The translations under genes were made by a program, and so were the position numbers. Shown in pieces: positions 1 through 5,149 of a DNA stretch of 5,308 nt (position 1 is its first letter; each line of letters begins with the position of its first letter). The notes under the pieces were generated by a model that made no database searches, was not told the origin of the DNA, and saw only the letters and a program-made list of their open reading frames with translations. The DNA is from Aestuariivirga sp. (GTDB taxonomy: Bacteria; Pseudomonadota; Alphaproteobacteria; Rhizobiales; Aestuariivirgaceae): contig JADCDC010000409.1 in assembly GCA_020252385.1 (NCBI GenBank), forward strand, positions 1 through 5,308, in the 5' to 3' direction.

Positions 1-3
1 GCT

Positions 4-330
4 GTGCTTTCCCTCATTTTCCTCGCCGCGCTGGCGCTTCCCACACCGGACTACATCCGCGGTGCGGAGGCCCGTACCGTATCGGCGGAGCGCAGCCGGC
101 AGTGTTCCGCCGAGGCCCGCCGCTGGGCGGACCGGCACACACGGGGCCGGACGGCCGCGGGTGCGGCTGGCGGCGCCGCCATCGGAGCGGTGGCGAGCCA
201 GAGCCGCCGCAACACCGGCCGCAACGCCGCGCGCGGCGCATTGATCGGCGGTGGCGCTGGCCTCGTGACCGGCAGCGGCCGCTGGCAGACCTATTACAAC
301 TACGCCTACCGCAACTGCATCCGCCGTTAA
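4..330 (+). CDS. glycine-zipper envelope protein, probably 5'-truncated by the window edge
   Basis: The frame is open to the left edge. A GTG at 4 is the first possible start, but no ribosome site is visible and the signal-like segment LSLIFLAALALP lacks the usual positively charged N-terminus, so the true start is probably just outside the window. After a predicted cleavage near AEA (about residue 23) comes a short charged part, then two Gly/Ala-rich stretches (about 50-65 and 77-91, with AAGAAGGAAIGA and GALIGGGAGLV) typical of glycine-zipper proteins. The tail, YYNYAYRNCIRR, resembles the YxxAYxxCM-type end of small proteobacterial glycine-zipper proteins. Two cysteines (34 and 105) could pair outside the cytoplasm. 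Such proteins associate with the inner or outer membrane; no specific role is known. It converges on the GYD gene and ends 42 bp before a strong hairpin. Family assignment is good; function is unknown. Confidence 0.72.
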   Translation: MLSLIFLAALALPTPDYIRGAEARTVSAERSRQCSAEARRWADRHTRGRTAAGAAGGAAIGAVASQSRRNTGRNAARGALIGGGAGLVTGSGRWQTYYNYAYRNCIRR

Positions 331-372
331 GCCCGCTCCCGCGCGGCATGCGGCCAGGTGCTGCGACAGTGA

Positions 373-406
373 CAGGCGGCTGACGGACTGACCGTCATGC
401 CGCCTG
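373..406. terminator. bidirectional hairpin terminator between convergent genes
   Basis: The left arm CAGGCGGCTGACGG (373-386) pairs with CCGTCA (392-397) and GCCGCCTG (399-406). One T at 398 is bulged and the loop is ACTGA, giving 14 base pairs. It lies 42 bp after the glycine-zipper stop and 8 bp after the GYD stop on the other strand, the expected place for a shared terminator. No strong T-run follows on either side, so Rho-independent action is inferred from the strength and position of the stem. Confidence 0.65.
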
Positions 407-414
407 ATCTCGTC

Positions 415-735
415 TTACTGGCCGGGCGCCCTGTACTGGCCGGTCATCTTGCTTGCCGCATCGACCTCCTCCACGGTGAGGAGCGGCGTGATCGTCACGC
501 TGACGAGGCCGGTGGAATTGGCAATGAGCGACCCAGCCGCTGCGACGGTGTTGCTGGGCGCATCGAAGATCACGATCGCGTCGCTGTCGCCGAAGGTGTA
601 ATAGAAGGTCTCCATCTTGCCGCCGCGCGAGGTGATCAGCTTGTCGACGGCGGCACGGCGCGCCGTTCCGCCTTCCTTCATCAGCCCCCTTGTGCCTTCG
701 CCCGTGTAACTGGCCTTGAGAAGATATTTCGGCAT
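415..735 (-). CDS. GYD-domain protein
   Basis: A 106-residue protein covering essentially one GYD domain (Pfam GYD family). It has no signal peptide and is presumably cytoplasmic. It begins MPKYLLKASYTGEG, typical of the family, and continues through a helix (TRGLMKEGGTARRAAVDKLI), the strand METFYYTFGDSDAIVIFDAP, a second helix (NTVAAAGSLIA) and the strand GLVSVTITPLLT. This is the small ferredoxin-like alpha/beta fold expected for the group. Its biochemical role is not established. The ATG at 735 is chosen because AAGGGAGAG (741-749) sits 5 bases upstream and the family starts at this point; the frame stays open further upstream but lacks family similarity. The residue that is usually Tyr in the name-giving G-x-Y-D motif is Ser here (GDSD, residues 49-52). 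The gene is divergent from the sulfotransferase and could share its control region. Confidence 0.9.
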   Translation of the reverse strand: MPKYLLKASYTGEGTRGLMKEGGTARRAAVDKLITSRGGKMETFYYTFGDSDAIVIFDAPSNTVAAAGSLIANSTGLVSVTITPLLTVEEVDAASKMTGQYRAPGQ

Positions 736-793
736 GGCTGCTCTCCCTTGTTTTGTCGCCTGACGGCTCACGGGCGTTTCCGGCCGCCGGGCC

Positions 794-822
794 AAGCTAG
801 GCCGGAGAGCGGGCCTCCACAA
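794..822 (-). promoter_or_regulatory. candidate sigma-70 promoter for the GYD gene
   Basis: Read on the - strand, TTGTGG (817-822) and TAGCTT (794-799) are separated by exactly 17 bases. This would give a 5' leader of about 50 bases before the GYD start at 735. The match to TTGACA/TATAAT is only partial, so this is a position-supported guess. Confidence 0.33.
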
Positions 823-965
823 GCTCGTTCTGGCCGCGCGCCAAGTTACGACAGGAACAAATTTGACTTGAGCCGCTTGGCAGAGTGGCCGAGGATGGTC
901 CGTCGGCAGCCCGCCGGAAGACCGGCGCGTTACATAGAAAAGCAGAATAGGGAGCTGAACACACC

Positions 966-1868
966 ATGACCTCCTCTCCGTCCATGCCCATGAAAACCCG
1001 CGACATCCACAACCACCACATGGACTCGACGGCGTGGGACCGTTTCCGTTTCCGCGACGGCGACGTCGTGATCGCAAGCTATGCCAAATCCGGCACGACC
1101 TGGATGCAGCAGATCATCGCGCAGCTGATCTTCGATGGTGCGGAGGGGATCGAGGTGTCCAAGCTCTCCCCCTGGCTGGACCTGCGCATCATGCCACCCG
1201 AAGCGCTCGCCGCACTCGAGGAGCAGACGCACCGCCGCTTCGTCAAGACGCACCTGCCGGTCGATGCTTTGGTGTTCTCGCCCAAGGCCCGCTACGTCTA
1301 TGTGGCGCGCGACGGGCGCGACATGGTCTGGAGCCTCTACAATCATTATGCCAAGGCCAACGAGATCTGGTACGGGGCACTGAACAACACGCCGGGCCGC
1401 GTGGGCCCGCCGATCGATCCGCCGCCGCCCACGGCGCTGGAGTTCTTCACGCAGTGGTTCGAGCGCGACGGCTATCCCTTCTGGTCCTACTGGGAGAATG
1501 TGCGCAGCTGGTGGGCAGTGCGCGACCTGCCGAACGTCAAGCTGATGCATTTCGCCGACATGAAGCGCGATCTTGCGGGCTCGGTGCGCGAGGTGGCGGA
1601 CCACCTCGGCATCAAGCCGGATGCGGCCACATTCGAGACCATCGTCCATCACTGCACCTTCGACTACATGAAGAGCCATGCCGAACAGGTCGCACCGCTG
1701 GGCGGCATCCTGTGGGAAGGCGGAGCCACGAGCTTCATCAACAAGGGCACCAACGGCCGCTGGAAGGATGAGCTAAGCAAGGCGCAGTCCGATGCCTATG
1801 AGCAGCGCGCGGTGAAGGAGCTGGGGGCGGATTGCGCCCGCTGGCTGGCAGGCGGCAGGCTGAACTGA
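966..1868 (+). CDS. PAPS-dependent sulfotransferase (Sulfotransfer_1/SULT-like)
   Basis: A 300-residue cytosolic sulfotransferase, normal length for the family, expected to move the sulfuryl group from PAPS to a hydroxyl or amine on a small acceptor. The 5'-phosphosulfate loop is YAKSGTTW (39-46), matching the family's YPKSGTTW. The catalytic Lys/His are in KTHLP (K94, H96). The 3'-phosphate-binding Arg and Ser are R115 and S123 in RDGRDMVWS, and the C-terminal loop is NKGTNGRWK (259-267), matching RKGxxGDWK. In that last loop the usual Arg is Asn259 and the usual Asp is Arg265. GGAG at 951-954 lies 11 bases before the ATG; internal ATGs at 984 and 990 are alternatives. No PAPS synthesis genes (cysD/N/C) lie nearby, so neither acceptor nor pathway can be named. 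It is divergent from the GYD gene. Confidence 0.93.
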   Translation: MTSSPSMPMKTRDIHNHHMDSTAWDRFRFRDGDVVIASYAKSGTTWMQQIIAQLIFDGAEGIEVSKLSPWLDLRIMPPEALAALEEQTHRRFVKTHLPVDALVFSPKARYVYVARDGRDMVWSLYNHYAKANEIWYGALNNTPGRVGPPIDPPPPTALEFFTQWFERDGYPFWSYWENVRSWWAVRDLPNVKLMHFADMKRDLAGSVREVADHLGIKPDAATFETIVHHCTFDYMKSHAEQVAPLGGILWEGGATSFINKGTNGRWKDELSKAQSDAYEQRAVKELGADCARWLAGGRLN

Positions 1869-1906
1869 CGCTTCGCACGTTGGTTGCACGCGCATGAACA
1901 CCCGGA

Positions 1907-1930
1907 GAAGTGGAGCGAGTGATCCGCTTC
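1907..1930. terminator. weak hairpin after the sulfotransferase gene
   Basis: GAAGTGGA (1907-1914) can pair with TCCGCTTC (1923-1930), giving 8 pairs including one U-G wobble around an 8-base loop, 38 bases after the stop. There is no T-run, so this is at most a Rho-assisted or weak terminator. Confidence 0.25.
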
Positions 1931-2057
1931 CGGCCATTGATGTGAGCACCTTGGCACACTGACACAATTGCGCGCGGCCCCCGCCTCATTCTTTGCGCGG
2001 GAGCGACATGCTTCAGTCCCCTTTCTCCTGTCTCTGGACAGCACGACGGCGATAAAA

Positions 2058-2065
2058 AAGGGGGA
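2058..2065 (+). promoter_or_regulatory. ribosome binding site fixing the start at 2073
   Basis: The purine-rich AAGGGGGA sits 7 bases before the ATG at 2073. The same frame is open back to 1968 with only a TTG and no comparable site, so this site decides the start of the exported linker protein. Confidence 0.65.
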
Positions 2066-2072
2066 TCCTTCG

Positions 2073-2621
2073 ATGAAGCTCATCGAAATCGTCGTGCTTT
2101 TGGGTGCGCAGTGCATCAGCCCGGTCCAGCACAGTGCTGCAACCACCGAAGTCCAGAAGGTTCAATGCGCCGTGGTGATCGAACGCGACACGGCCGCCGG
2201 CACCGTTCGGATCGTGCCCGCGGGCGCATCGACGAGGCCGGAGGTGGTGGCCGTGCTCGACCGCATCGATGGCGATGAAGGCCAGCGCATCGCCCCTGCG
2301 GCAGCACCCCCACCCGATCCAACGGCACCTGCCCAGGCCGCGGTGGCAGAGCCCGCTCCCGCCATCGCGCCGCCGCCCGATCAGGTGACGGCCGCAGCCG
2401 AGAAACCCGTGAAAGACGCATCGCCGGCAGCCGAGGCGGTGAAGGCGGAACCAGCACCGGCCGCCGAGCTTGAGCCGAAGCCTGCCGCCCAAACGAGCGC
2501 CGAGACGGCCGGCGAGGCCCCCGCACCCGGAATCGAGACGCGCTGCAAAGGCAAGGCCGTGGCCAGGTGGTACACCAACGACGAGGGACGCAAGAAATAC
2601 CGCTGCGTGCTGCCGGGCTGA
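2073..2621 (+). CDS. hypothetical probable exported protein with Ala/Pro/Glu-rich linker
   Basis: I do not recognise this 182-residue protein as a member of a named family. The N-terminus (MKLIEIVVLLGAQC, to about 23) is a short hydrophobic segment that looks like a weak signal peptide; Cys14 is not in a good lipobox. Residues 25-73 form a small, possibly folded part (VQCAVVIERD, VRIVPAG, VVAVLDRIDG). Residues 74-152 are low-complexity Ala/Pro/Glu/Lys sequence of the kind that spans the periplasm. Residues 154-182 form a compact module with C158 and C178 (TRCKGKAVARWYTNDEGRKK), likely disulfide-bonded if exported. The design, an anchor or folded part joined by a linker to a small basic end module, suggests an envelope role, but this is inference. 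The gene appears monocistronic: 204 bp separate it from the sulfotransferase. High GC matches the surrounding core DNA. Confidence 0.72.
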   Translation: MKLIEIVVLLGAQCISPVQHSAATTEVQKVQCAVVIERDTAAGTVRIVPAGASTRPEVVAVLDRIDGDEGQRIAPAAAPPPDPTAPAQAAVAEPAPAIAPPPDQVTAAAEKPVKDASPAAEAVKAEPAPAAELEPKPAAQTSAETAGEAPAPGIETRCKGKAVARWYTNDEGRKKYRCVLPG

Positions 2622-2726
2622 ACGCGTCAGCAGTTTGCCATTCCATCGGCGAAGGCAAAGTTATGCTTCCCGTAAGCTGGTGCTCTGATTTTCAGATTGA
2701 TGCCAAAGCCTCCTGCATTCGCAGTC

Positions 2727-2733
2727 AAAGGAG
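2727..2733 (+). promoter_or_regulatory. strong Shine-Dalgarno sequence for a small ORF
   Basis: AAAGGAG lies 8 bases before the ATG at 2742. It is the best Shine-Dalgarno match in this part of the window and belongs to the small overlapping ORF, not to the larger secreted-protein gene, whose start at 2803 uses GGGGAG. Confidence 0.45.
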
Positions 2734-2741
2734 CTATTTTA

Positions 2742-2882
2742 ATGGATATTCGCCAAACGAATGGCGTAATCTCACTCCTATCGAAAAACGGGGGAGCAAG
2801 TTGTGCACTATCTTCGGGTCCTCAGCATATTGCTCCTCGGCGCTGCTTTGGCTTCTGCCACGTCCAGCGTTCAAGCGGATAA
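2742..2882 (+). CDS. possible 46-residue leader ORF overlapping the secreted-protein start
   Basis: ATG at 2742 follows a canonical AAAGGAG with ideal spacing and opens a 46-codon frame ending in TAA at 2880-2882. Its first 60 bases lie upstream of the secreted-protein gene, and the rest overlaps that gene's signal-peptide region in another frame. The predicted peptide (begins MDIRQTNGVISLLSKNGG) has three cysteines and no recognisable domain or membrane segment. Its second half is probably shaped by the overlapping gene, so only the first 20 or so residues carry independent evidence. It may be a translated leader that couples to, or tunes, translation of the downstream gene, or a chance frame. 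Confidence 0.3.
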   Translation: MDIRQTNGVISLLSKNGGASCALSSGPQHIAPRRCFGFCHVQRSSG

Positions 2883-3372
2883 AGCCAAGAAGAATGGCCA
2901 GCATTGCGAAGTGACCACACACGATGGGCACGATGCCTGTGTAGAAGGACACAGTCACAACAAGAAGCGCGCAAAGGAGAAAGCCAACGGTCATGCAAGA
3001 CCTGGCGAGACCTGGGGCCAGTTCAAGAAGCGGGATCCGGCCGGATACAGGAACTACACGAAGAACTATAACAGTTTTTCTTTTCTTGACGAAAAGGTGC
3101 CTTCGTCCTTGATCAGAAGCATGAAGGCAAAGAAGTCCCCGCATTGGACTGATGGGCTTCGGCCACAGCGAGCGTCGGGAAAGAAATCGGGGTCATCAGT
3201 CGCCGGCGGAGGTGGCTGCGCCAATCAATACGGCGGACCTGCTGCGCGTCATGGCCAATTCATTTGCTCCAACAGAGGAGAACTGCTTGCTTGCCAGTGC
3301 AGCGGCAACTCCTGCGGAGTCATTTCCACGGGGTCATTCCTATGTACCCGTGCTGGCGCAATTGTTGACTAG
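2803..3372 (+). CDS. hypothetical secreted His/Cys-rich basic protein
   Basis: A 189-residue protein not recognised as a known family. The GTG start at 2803 is supported by GGGGAG (2791-2796, 6 bases upstream) and by a textbook signal peptide directly after it: HYLRVLSILLLGAALASA, with cleavage after VQA (residue 25). An in-frame TAA at 2767 limits any extension. The mature protein has eight cysteines (35, 46, 139, 155, 164, 166, 171, 181), consistent with disulfides in the periplasm or outside. A Cys/His cluster at 34-52 (HCEVTTHDGHDACVEGHSH) could bind metal. Residues 53-110 are lysine-rich and hydrophilic, followed by a Gly/Ser hinge (about 125-138) and a Cys-rich end domain with CQCSGNSC (164-171). 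Local GC is clearly below that of the neighbouring genes, a sign of possible transfer. Being real is likely; function is unknown. Confidence 0.72.
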   Translation: MHYLRVLSILLLGAALASATSSVQADKAKKNGQHCEVTTHDGHDACVEGHSHNKKRAKEKANGHARPGETWGQFKKRDPAGYRNYTKNYNSFSFLDEKVPSSLIRSMKAKKSPHWTDGLRPQRASGKKSGSSVAGGGGCANQYGGPAARHGQFICSNRGELLACQCSGNSCGVISTGSFLCTRAGAIVD

Positions 3373-3384
3373 CTTTACAGGCGT

Positions 3385-3405
3385 GTGCTTGCCCAGGGCG
3401 AGCAC
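3385..3405. terminator. hairpin directly after the secreted-protein gene
   Basis: GTGCTTGC (3385-3392) pairs with GCGAGCAC (3398-3405), 8 pairs with one U-G wobble and a CCAGG loop, starting 12 bases after the stop at 3372. The position fits a terminator or 3'-protecting stem, but no T-run follows. Confidence 0.4.
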
Positions 3406-3522
3406 GTCCCTGCGCTCCCACTTCTGGCGCTGGAGATCGACAAGGTTCCACAGCAACATCATCTCACCACGCGGCAATCACATCTGGCCACCATCGTGGT
3501 GATCGGAATCTGATTCTCGTCG

Positions 3523-3552
3523 AAAAACCAAACAATCTCAAGATGTTGCTGG
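3523..3552 (-). terminator. Rho-independent terminator of the tRNA-Leu gene
   Basis: Read on the - strand, an interrupted stem made of CCA/TGG, AACA/TGTT and TC/GA (a two-base GC bulge, a one-base T bulge, loop TTGA) is followed at once by TTTTT (3527 to 3523). It begins 8 bases beyond the tRNA 3' end. The stem is weak, but the T-run and location are right. Confidence 0.45.
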
Positions 3553-3559
3553 GAACGAA

Positions 3560-3644
3560 TGGTGCGGCCAAGAGGACTCGAACCTCCACGGTGTTACCCG
3601 CTAGCACCTCAAGCTAGTGCGTCTACCAATTCCGCCATGGCCGC
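3560..3644 (-). tRNA. tRNA-Leu, anticodon GAG
   Basis: The full 85-base cloverleaf can be folded by eye. The acceptor stem is GCGGCCA/TGGCCGC with discriminator A and genome-encoded CCA (3562-3560). The D stem is GCG/CGC and the D loop contains GG. The anticodon stem is CTAGC/GCTAG with loop TTGAGGT, placing anticodon GAG at 3610-3608. There is a long class-II variable arm of about 13 bases, and a T arm GGAGG-TTCGAGT-CCTCT. The class-II arm, A73 and anticodon identify leucine; it reads CUC and CUU codons, CUC being common in this GC-rich genome. No intron or damage is seen. Its 3' end, the usual integration point for islands, faces the lower-GC stretch at 2640-3550. Confidence 0.97.
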
Positions 3645-3668
3645 ACGCCATATCGTTGGTGGCGCGGT

Positions 3669-3696
3669 GTCTAACAGGGGCTCCCCCATTAATCAA
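3669..3696 (-). promoter_or_regulatory. candidate promoter of tRNA-Leu
   Basis: On the - strand TTGATT (3691-3696) and TTAGAC (3669-3674) are 16 bases apart, and the -10 ends 24 bases before the mature tRNA 5' end. That leaves a short leader for RNase P removal. The -35 is fair and the -10 poor. Confidence 0.3.
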
Positions 3697-3828
3697 CCCC
3701 CATTGCGGGACCTCTTCCGCCGGGCCTGAGTGGTGAATCCTTCCCTACCTGGAAACCCGGCATTTGCTGGCCCGGCTGAACAGGATCTCAAAGGCTCGGC
3801 GGCTAGTCTCCGCACCATGAGGCAAGAG

Positions 3829-4497
3829 ATGGGGCGTCACATGAGGATCTCGACCGCGGCGGGGGTGGCCGCAGCGCTCAGCCTGTTCGGGCTCGACGCG
3901 GCCGCCGCCGCCAGCTTCCCGCAGAATGGCGAGGCAGAACAAGCCCGGCACTTCGCGCCCTCCTATGGCAAGACGCTGCCGCCCGTGGGCTTCGTCAGGT
4001 TCTGTGTGCGCAACCCGGCCGACTGCCGCCCCTCCGGCTGGAGCCCGCGCCGGGCCTTCCTGTCCGCCGACCGCTGGCGGCAGGTCTATCAGCTCAACAG
4101 CTATGTGAACGCCAGGATCAAGCCGGTGAGCGACGCCGAGCTCTATGGCGCCGAGGAGCACTGGGACTACCCCTCCGACGCCGGTGACTGCGAGGACTAT
4201 GTGCTGATGAAGAAGCGCTACCTCGAGAAGCTCGGCATCGCACGCTCGGCGCTGCTCATCACCGTGGTGCTGGACGAGCGCAACGAGGGGCATGCGGTGC
4301 TCACCCTGAGGACGGAGGACGGCGACTTCGTGCTCGACAACCGGCGCAACGAGATCAGGCGCTGGAGCGAGACGGACTATGCCTTCCTCAAGCGCCAGTC
4401 GGCCCGCGATCCGCGCGAATGGGTATCGCTCAGCCAGGAGGGCGTCACGGTCTCCGCCGTGACGGCAGGAGGAGCCGGCGCGCCGGAAGATCCCTGA
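3829..4497 (+). CDS. bacterial transglutaminase-like cysteine peptidase (BTLCP, DUF920)
   Basis: A secreted papain-fold protease-like protein of the BTLCP family (Pfam PF06035), whose characterised relative LapG cleaves a biofilm adhesin in the periplasm. With the start at 3829 it has 222 residues. A signal peptide (STAAGVAAALSLFGLDAAAAA) ends near residue 28. A conserved Cys pair, FCVRNPADC (59 and 66), follows. The triad is complete: Cys121 in GDCEDY, His155 in EGHAVLTL and Asp170 in FVLDNRR. The frame is open back to 3730, but the extra residues are unlike a signal peptide. Possible starts are ATG 3817 (no ribosome site), 3829 (GAGG 6 bases upstream) and 3841 (GGGG 6 bases upstream); 3829 or 3841 is most likely. 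No lapD- or lapA-like gene is in the window, so the substrate is unknown. Alphaproteobacteria often carry stand-alone copies. Confidence 0.92.
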   Translation: MGRHMRISTAAGVAAALSLFGLDAAAAASFPQNGEAEQARHFAPSYGKTLPPVGFVRFCVRNPADCRPSGWSPRRAFLSADRWRQVYQLNSYVNARIKPVSDAELYGAEEHWDYPSDAGDCEDYVLMKKRYLEKLGIARSALLITVVLDERNEGHAVLTLRTEDGDFVLDNRRNEIRRWSETDYAFLKRQSARDPREWVSLSQEGVTVSAVTAGGAGAPEDP

Positions 4498-4519
4498 CGC
4501 GCTGAAACGGACGGAACAG

Positions 4520-4562
4520 GGCCCGGTCGGCGTCCCCGCAACAATCCCAACCGGACCGGGCC
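4520..4562. terminator. first GC-rich hairpin after the BTLCP gene
   Basis: GGCCCGGTC (4520-4528) pairs perfectly with GACCGGGCC (4554-4562), and two more G-C pairs are possible inside with a one-base bulge. It starts 22 bases after the BTLCP stop. The loop is large (about 20-25 bases). There is no T-run, and the hairpin lies only 3 bases before a second, stronger one. Confidence 0.4.
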
Positions 4563-4565
4563 TCA

Positions 4566-4599
4566 GGAGCCGGCACAGCCCCCACCCTGTGCCGGCTCC
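4566..4599. terminator. perfect 13-bp GC-rich hairpin
   Basis: GGAGCCGGCACAG (4566-4578) and CTGTGCCGGCTCC (4587-4599) are exact inverted copies around the 8-base loop CCCCCACC. It probably terminates the BTLCP transcript or protects its 3' end together with the preceding hairpin. A T-rich patch (TTTTCTTTTT) occurs only about 26 bases later at 4626-4635, too far for a standard Rho-independent site. Confidence 0.5.
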
Positions 4600-4645
4600 G
4601 CCCATTCCCGCAAAATGTAAGGCAGTTTTCTTTTTGCAGTGTTTT

Positions 4646-4656
4646 CACGAATCGTG
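4646..4656. promoter_or_regulatory. 11-bp palindrome, possible operator
   Basis: CACGA-A-TCGTG is a perfect dyad 82 bases before the start of the 135-residue gene, inside the AT-richer part of the intergenic region. It is flanked more loosely by GCAG (4636-4639) and CTGC (4657-4660). The placement suits a regulator site, but no regulator can be named and an 11-bp palindrome can arise by chance. Confidence 0.25.
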
Positions 4657-4738
4657 CTGCGGGTGTTGCCAATCACGCCCGCCACGCCCATGCGCTAGCT
4701 TGAGACTCGTCAGTTGTGTGAGTTGTTGATGAGGTTCC

Positions 4739-5146
4739 ATGAGTATAGCGTTCAGTGCAGTGTCCGGCGCCACGATCTTCGATGTGCCGACGAATGATCC
4801 GCGCATGCCGATCAGCCTGGCTCTCGACGAGGTCGAGGATGCCGCCCGGCGCTACCGAATCAGCCAGACCCCGGAGGACGGAACGGCCCTCCTCGACTCA
4901 ATCGAGAATTTGCGGCGCTTCGTGCTGGTCCGGCGGACGCTGGCCCAGGCGCTGGCAAAGCCCGGCGCTGACGGCGGAGCAGCCATGGGAAGCCAGCTCT
5001 GCGCAGTGCTCCAGCAGATGATTGGCGATGTCCCGAGCCTTGTTTCGGCCTGCACACGCCAGCACGAGGCCGTCATGGACCGCGACATGCGCCGGGCCAT
5101 CGCCTGCCTGTTCTTCCTCGGCAGCCTCGACCCCGGCTTTATCTGA
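4739..5146 (+). CDS. hypothetical helical protein, 135 residues
   Basis: Not recognised. The ATG at 4739 has GAGG (4731-4734) 4 bases upstream, a slightly tight ribosome site; an internal ATG at 4805 is a weaker alternative. There is no clear signal peptide or membrane span, so it is presumably cytoplasmic. After about 25 variable residues the sequence looks mostly alpha-helical and amphipathic: ISLALDEVEDAARRYR (25-40), TALLDSIENLRRFVLVRRTL (49-68), GSQLCAVLQQMI (84-95) and RQHEAVMDRDMRRAIACLFF (107-126). A Gly/Ala break falls at 75-82. Cysteines are at 88, 105 and 123. The helical bundle and the adjacent LuxR-type regulator suggest, without proof, a small regulatory or accessory protein. 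It converges tail-to-tail with the regulator, 3 bp apart. Codon use matches the core genome. Confidence 0.7.
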   Translation: MSIAFSAVSGATIFDVPTNDPRMPISLALDEVEDAARRYRISQTPEDGTALLDSIENLRRFVLVRRTLAQALAKPGADGGAAMGSQLCAVLQQMIGDVPSLVSACTRQHEAVMDRDMRRAIACLFFLGSLDPGFI

Positions 5147-5149
5147 CGA

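Noticed and set aside
877..901. Stretch TTGGCAGAGTGGCCGAGG, resembling the 5' part of a tRNA-Ser/Leu
   Set aside because: No anticodon arm, T arm or acceptor partner follows; at most a chance likeness.
397..969. 190-codon + strand frame opposite the GYD gene
   Set aside because: It is a shadow of the GYD gene and its upstream region; no family similarity and it crosses the divergent promoter region.
930..1679. 249-codon open frame on the - strand opposite the sulfotransferase
   Set aside because: It is fully antisense to a gene with clear catalytic motifs, is rich in Arg/His as GC-rich shadows are, and has no recognisable domain.
1968..2072. 35-codon N-terminal extension (TTG start) of the exported linker protein
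   Set aside because: No ribosome site at 1968, and the added residues do not form a signal peptide, while a strong site precedes the ATG at 2073.
2634..2659. TTTGCC/GGCAAA inverted repeat after the linker-protein gene
   Set aside because: Six pairs around a 14-base loop and no T-run; too weak to call a terminator.
2734..3144. 136-codon - strand frame with a hydrophobic, membrane-like segment
   Set aside because: No ribosome site precedes its ATG at 3144, and the hydrophobic run is the complement of the charged Lys/His-rich part of the secreted protein.
3489..3501. CACCA-TCG-TGGTG inverted repeat between the secreted gene and the tRNA
   Set aside because: Only 5 pairs with a three-base loop and no T-run; not enough for a terminator or operator call.
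3745..4605. 286-codon open frame on the - strand opposite the BTLCP gene
   Set aside because: The BTLCP triad on the + strand is unmistakable. The antisense product has no coherent domain, and the frame runs through both GC-rich hairpins.
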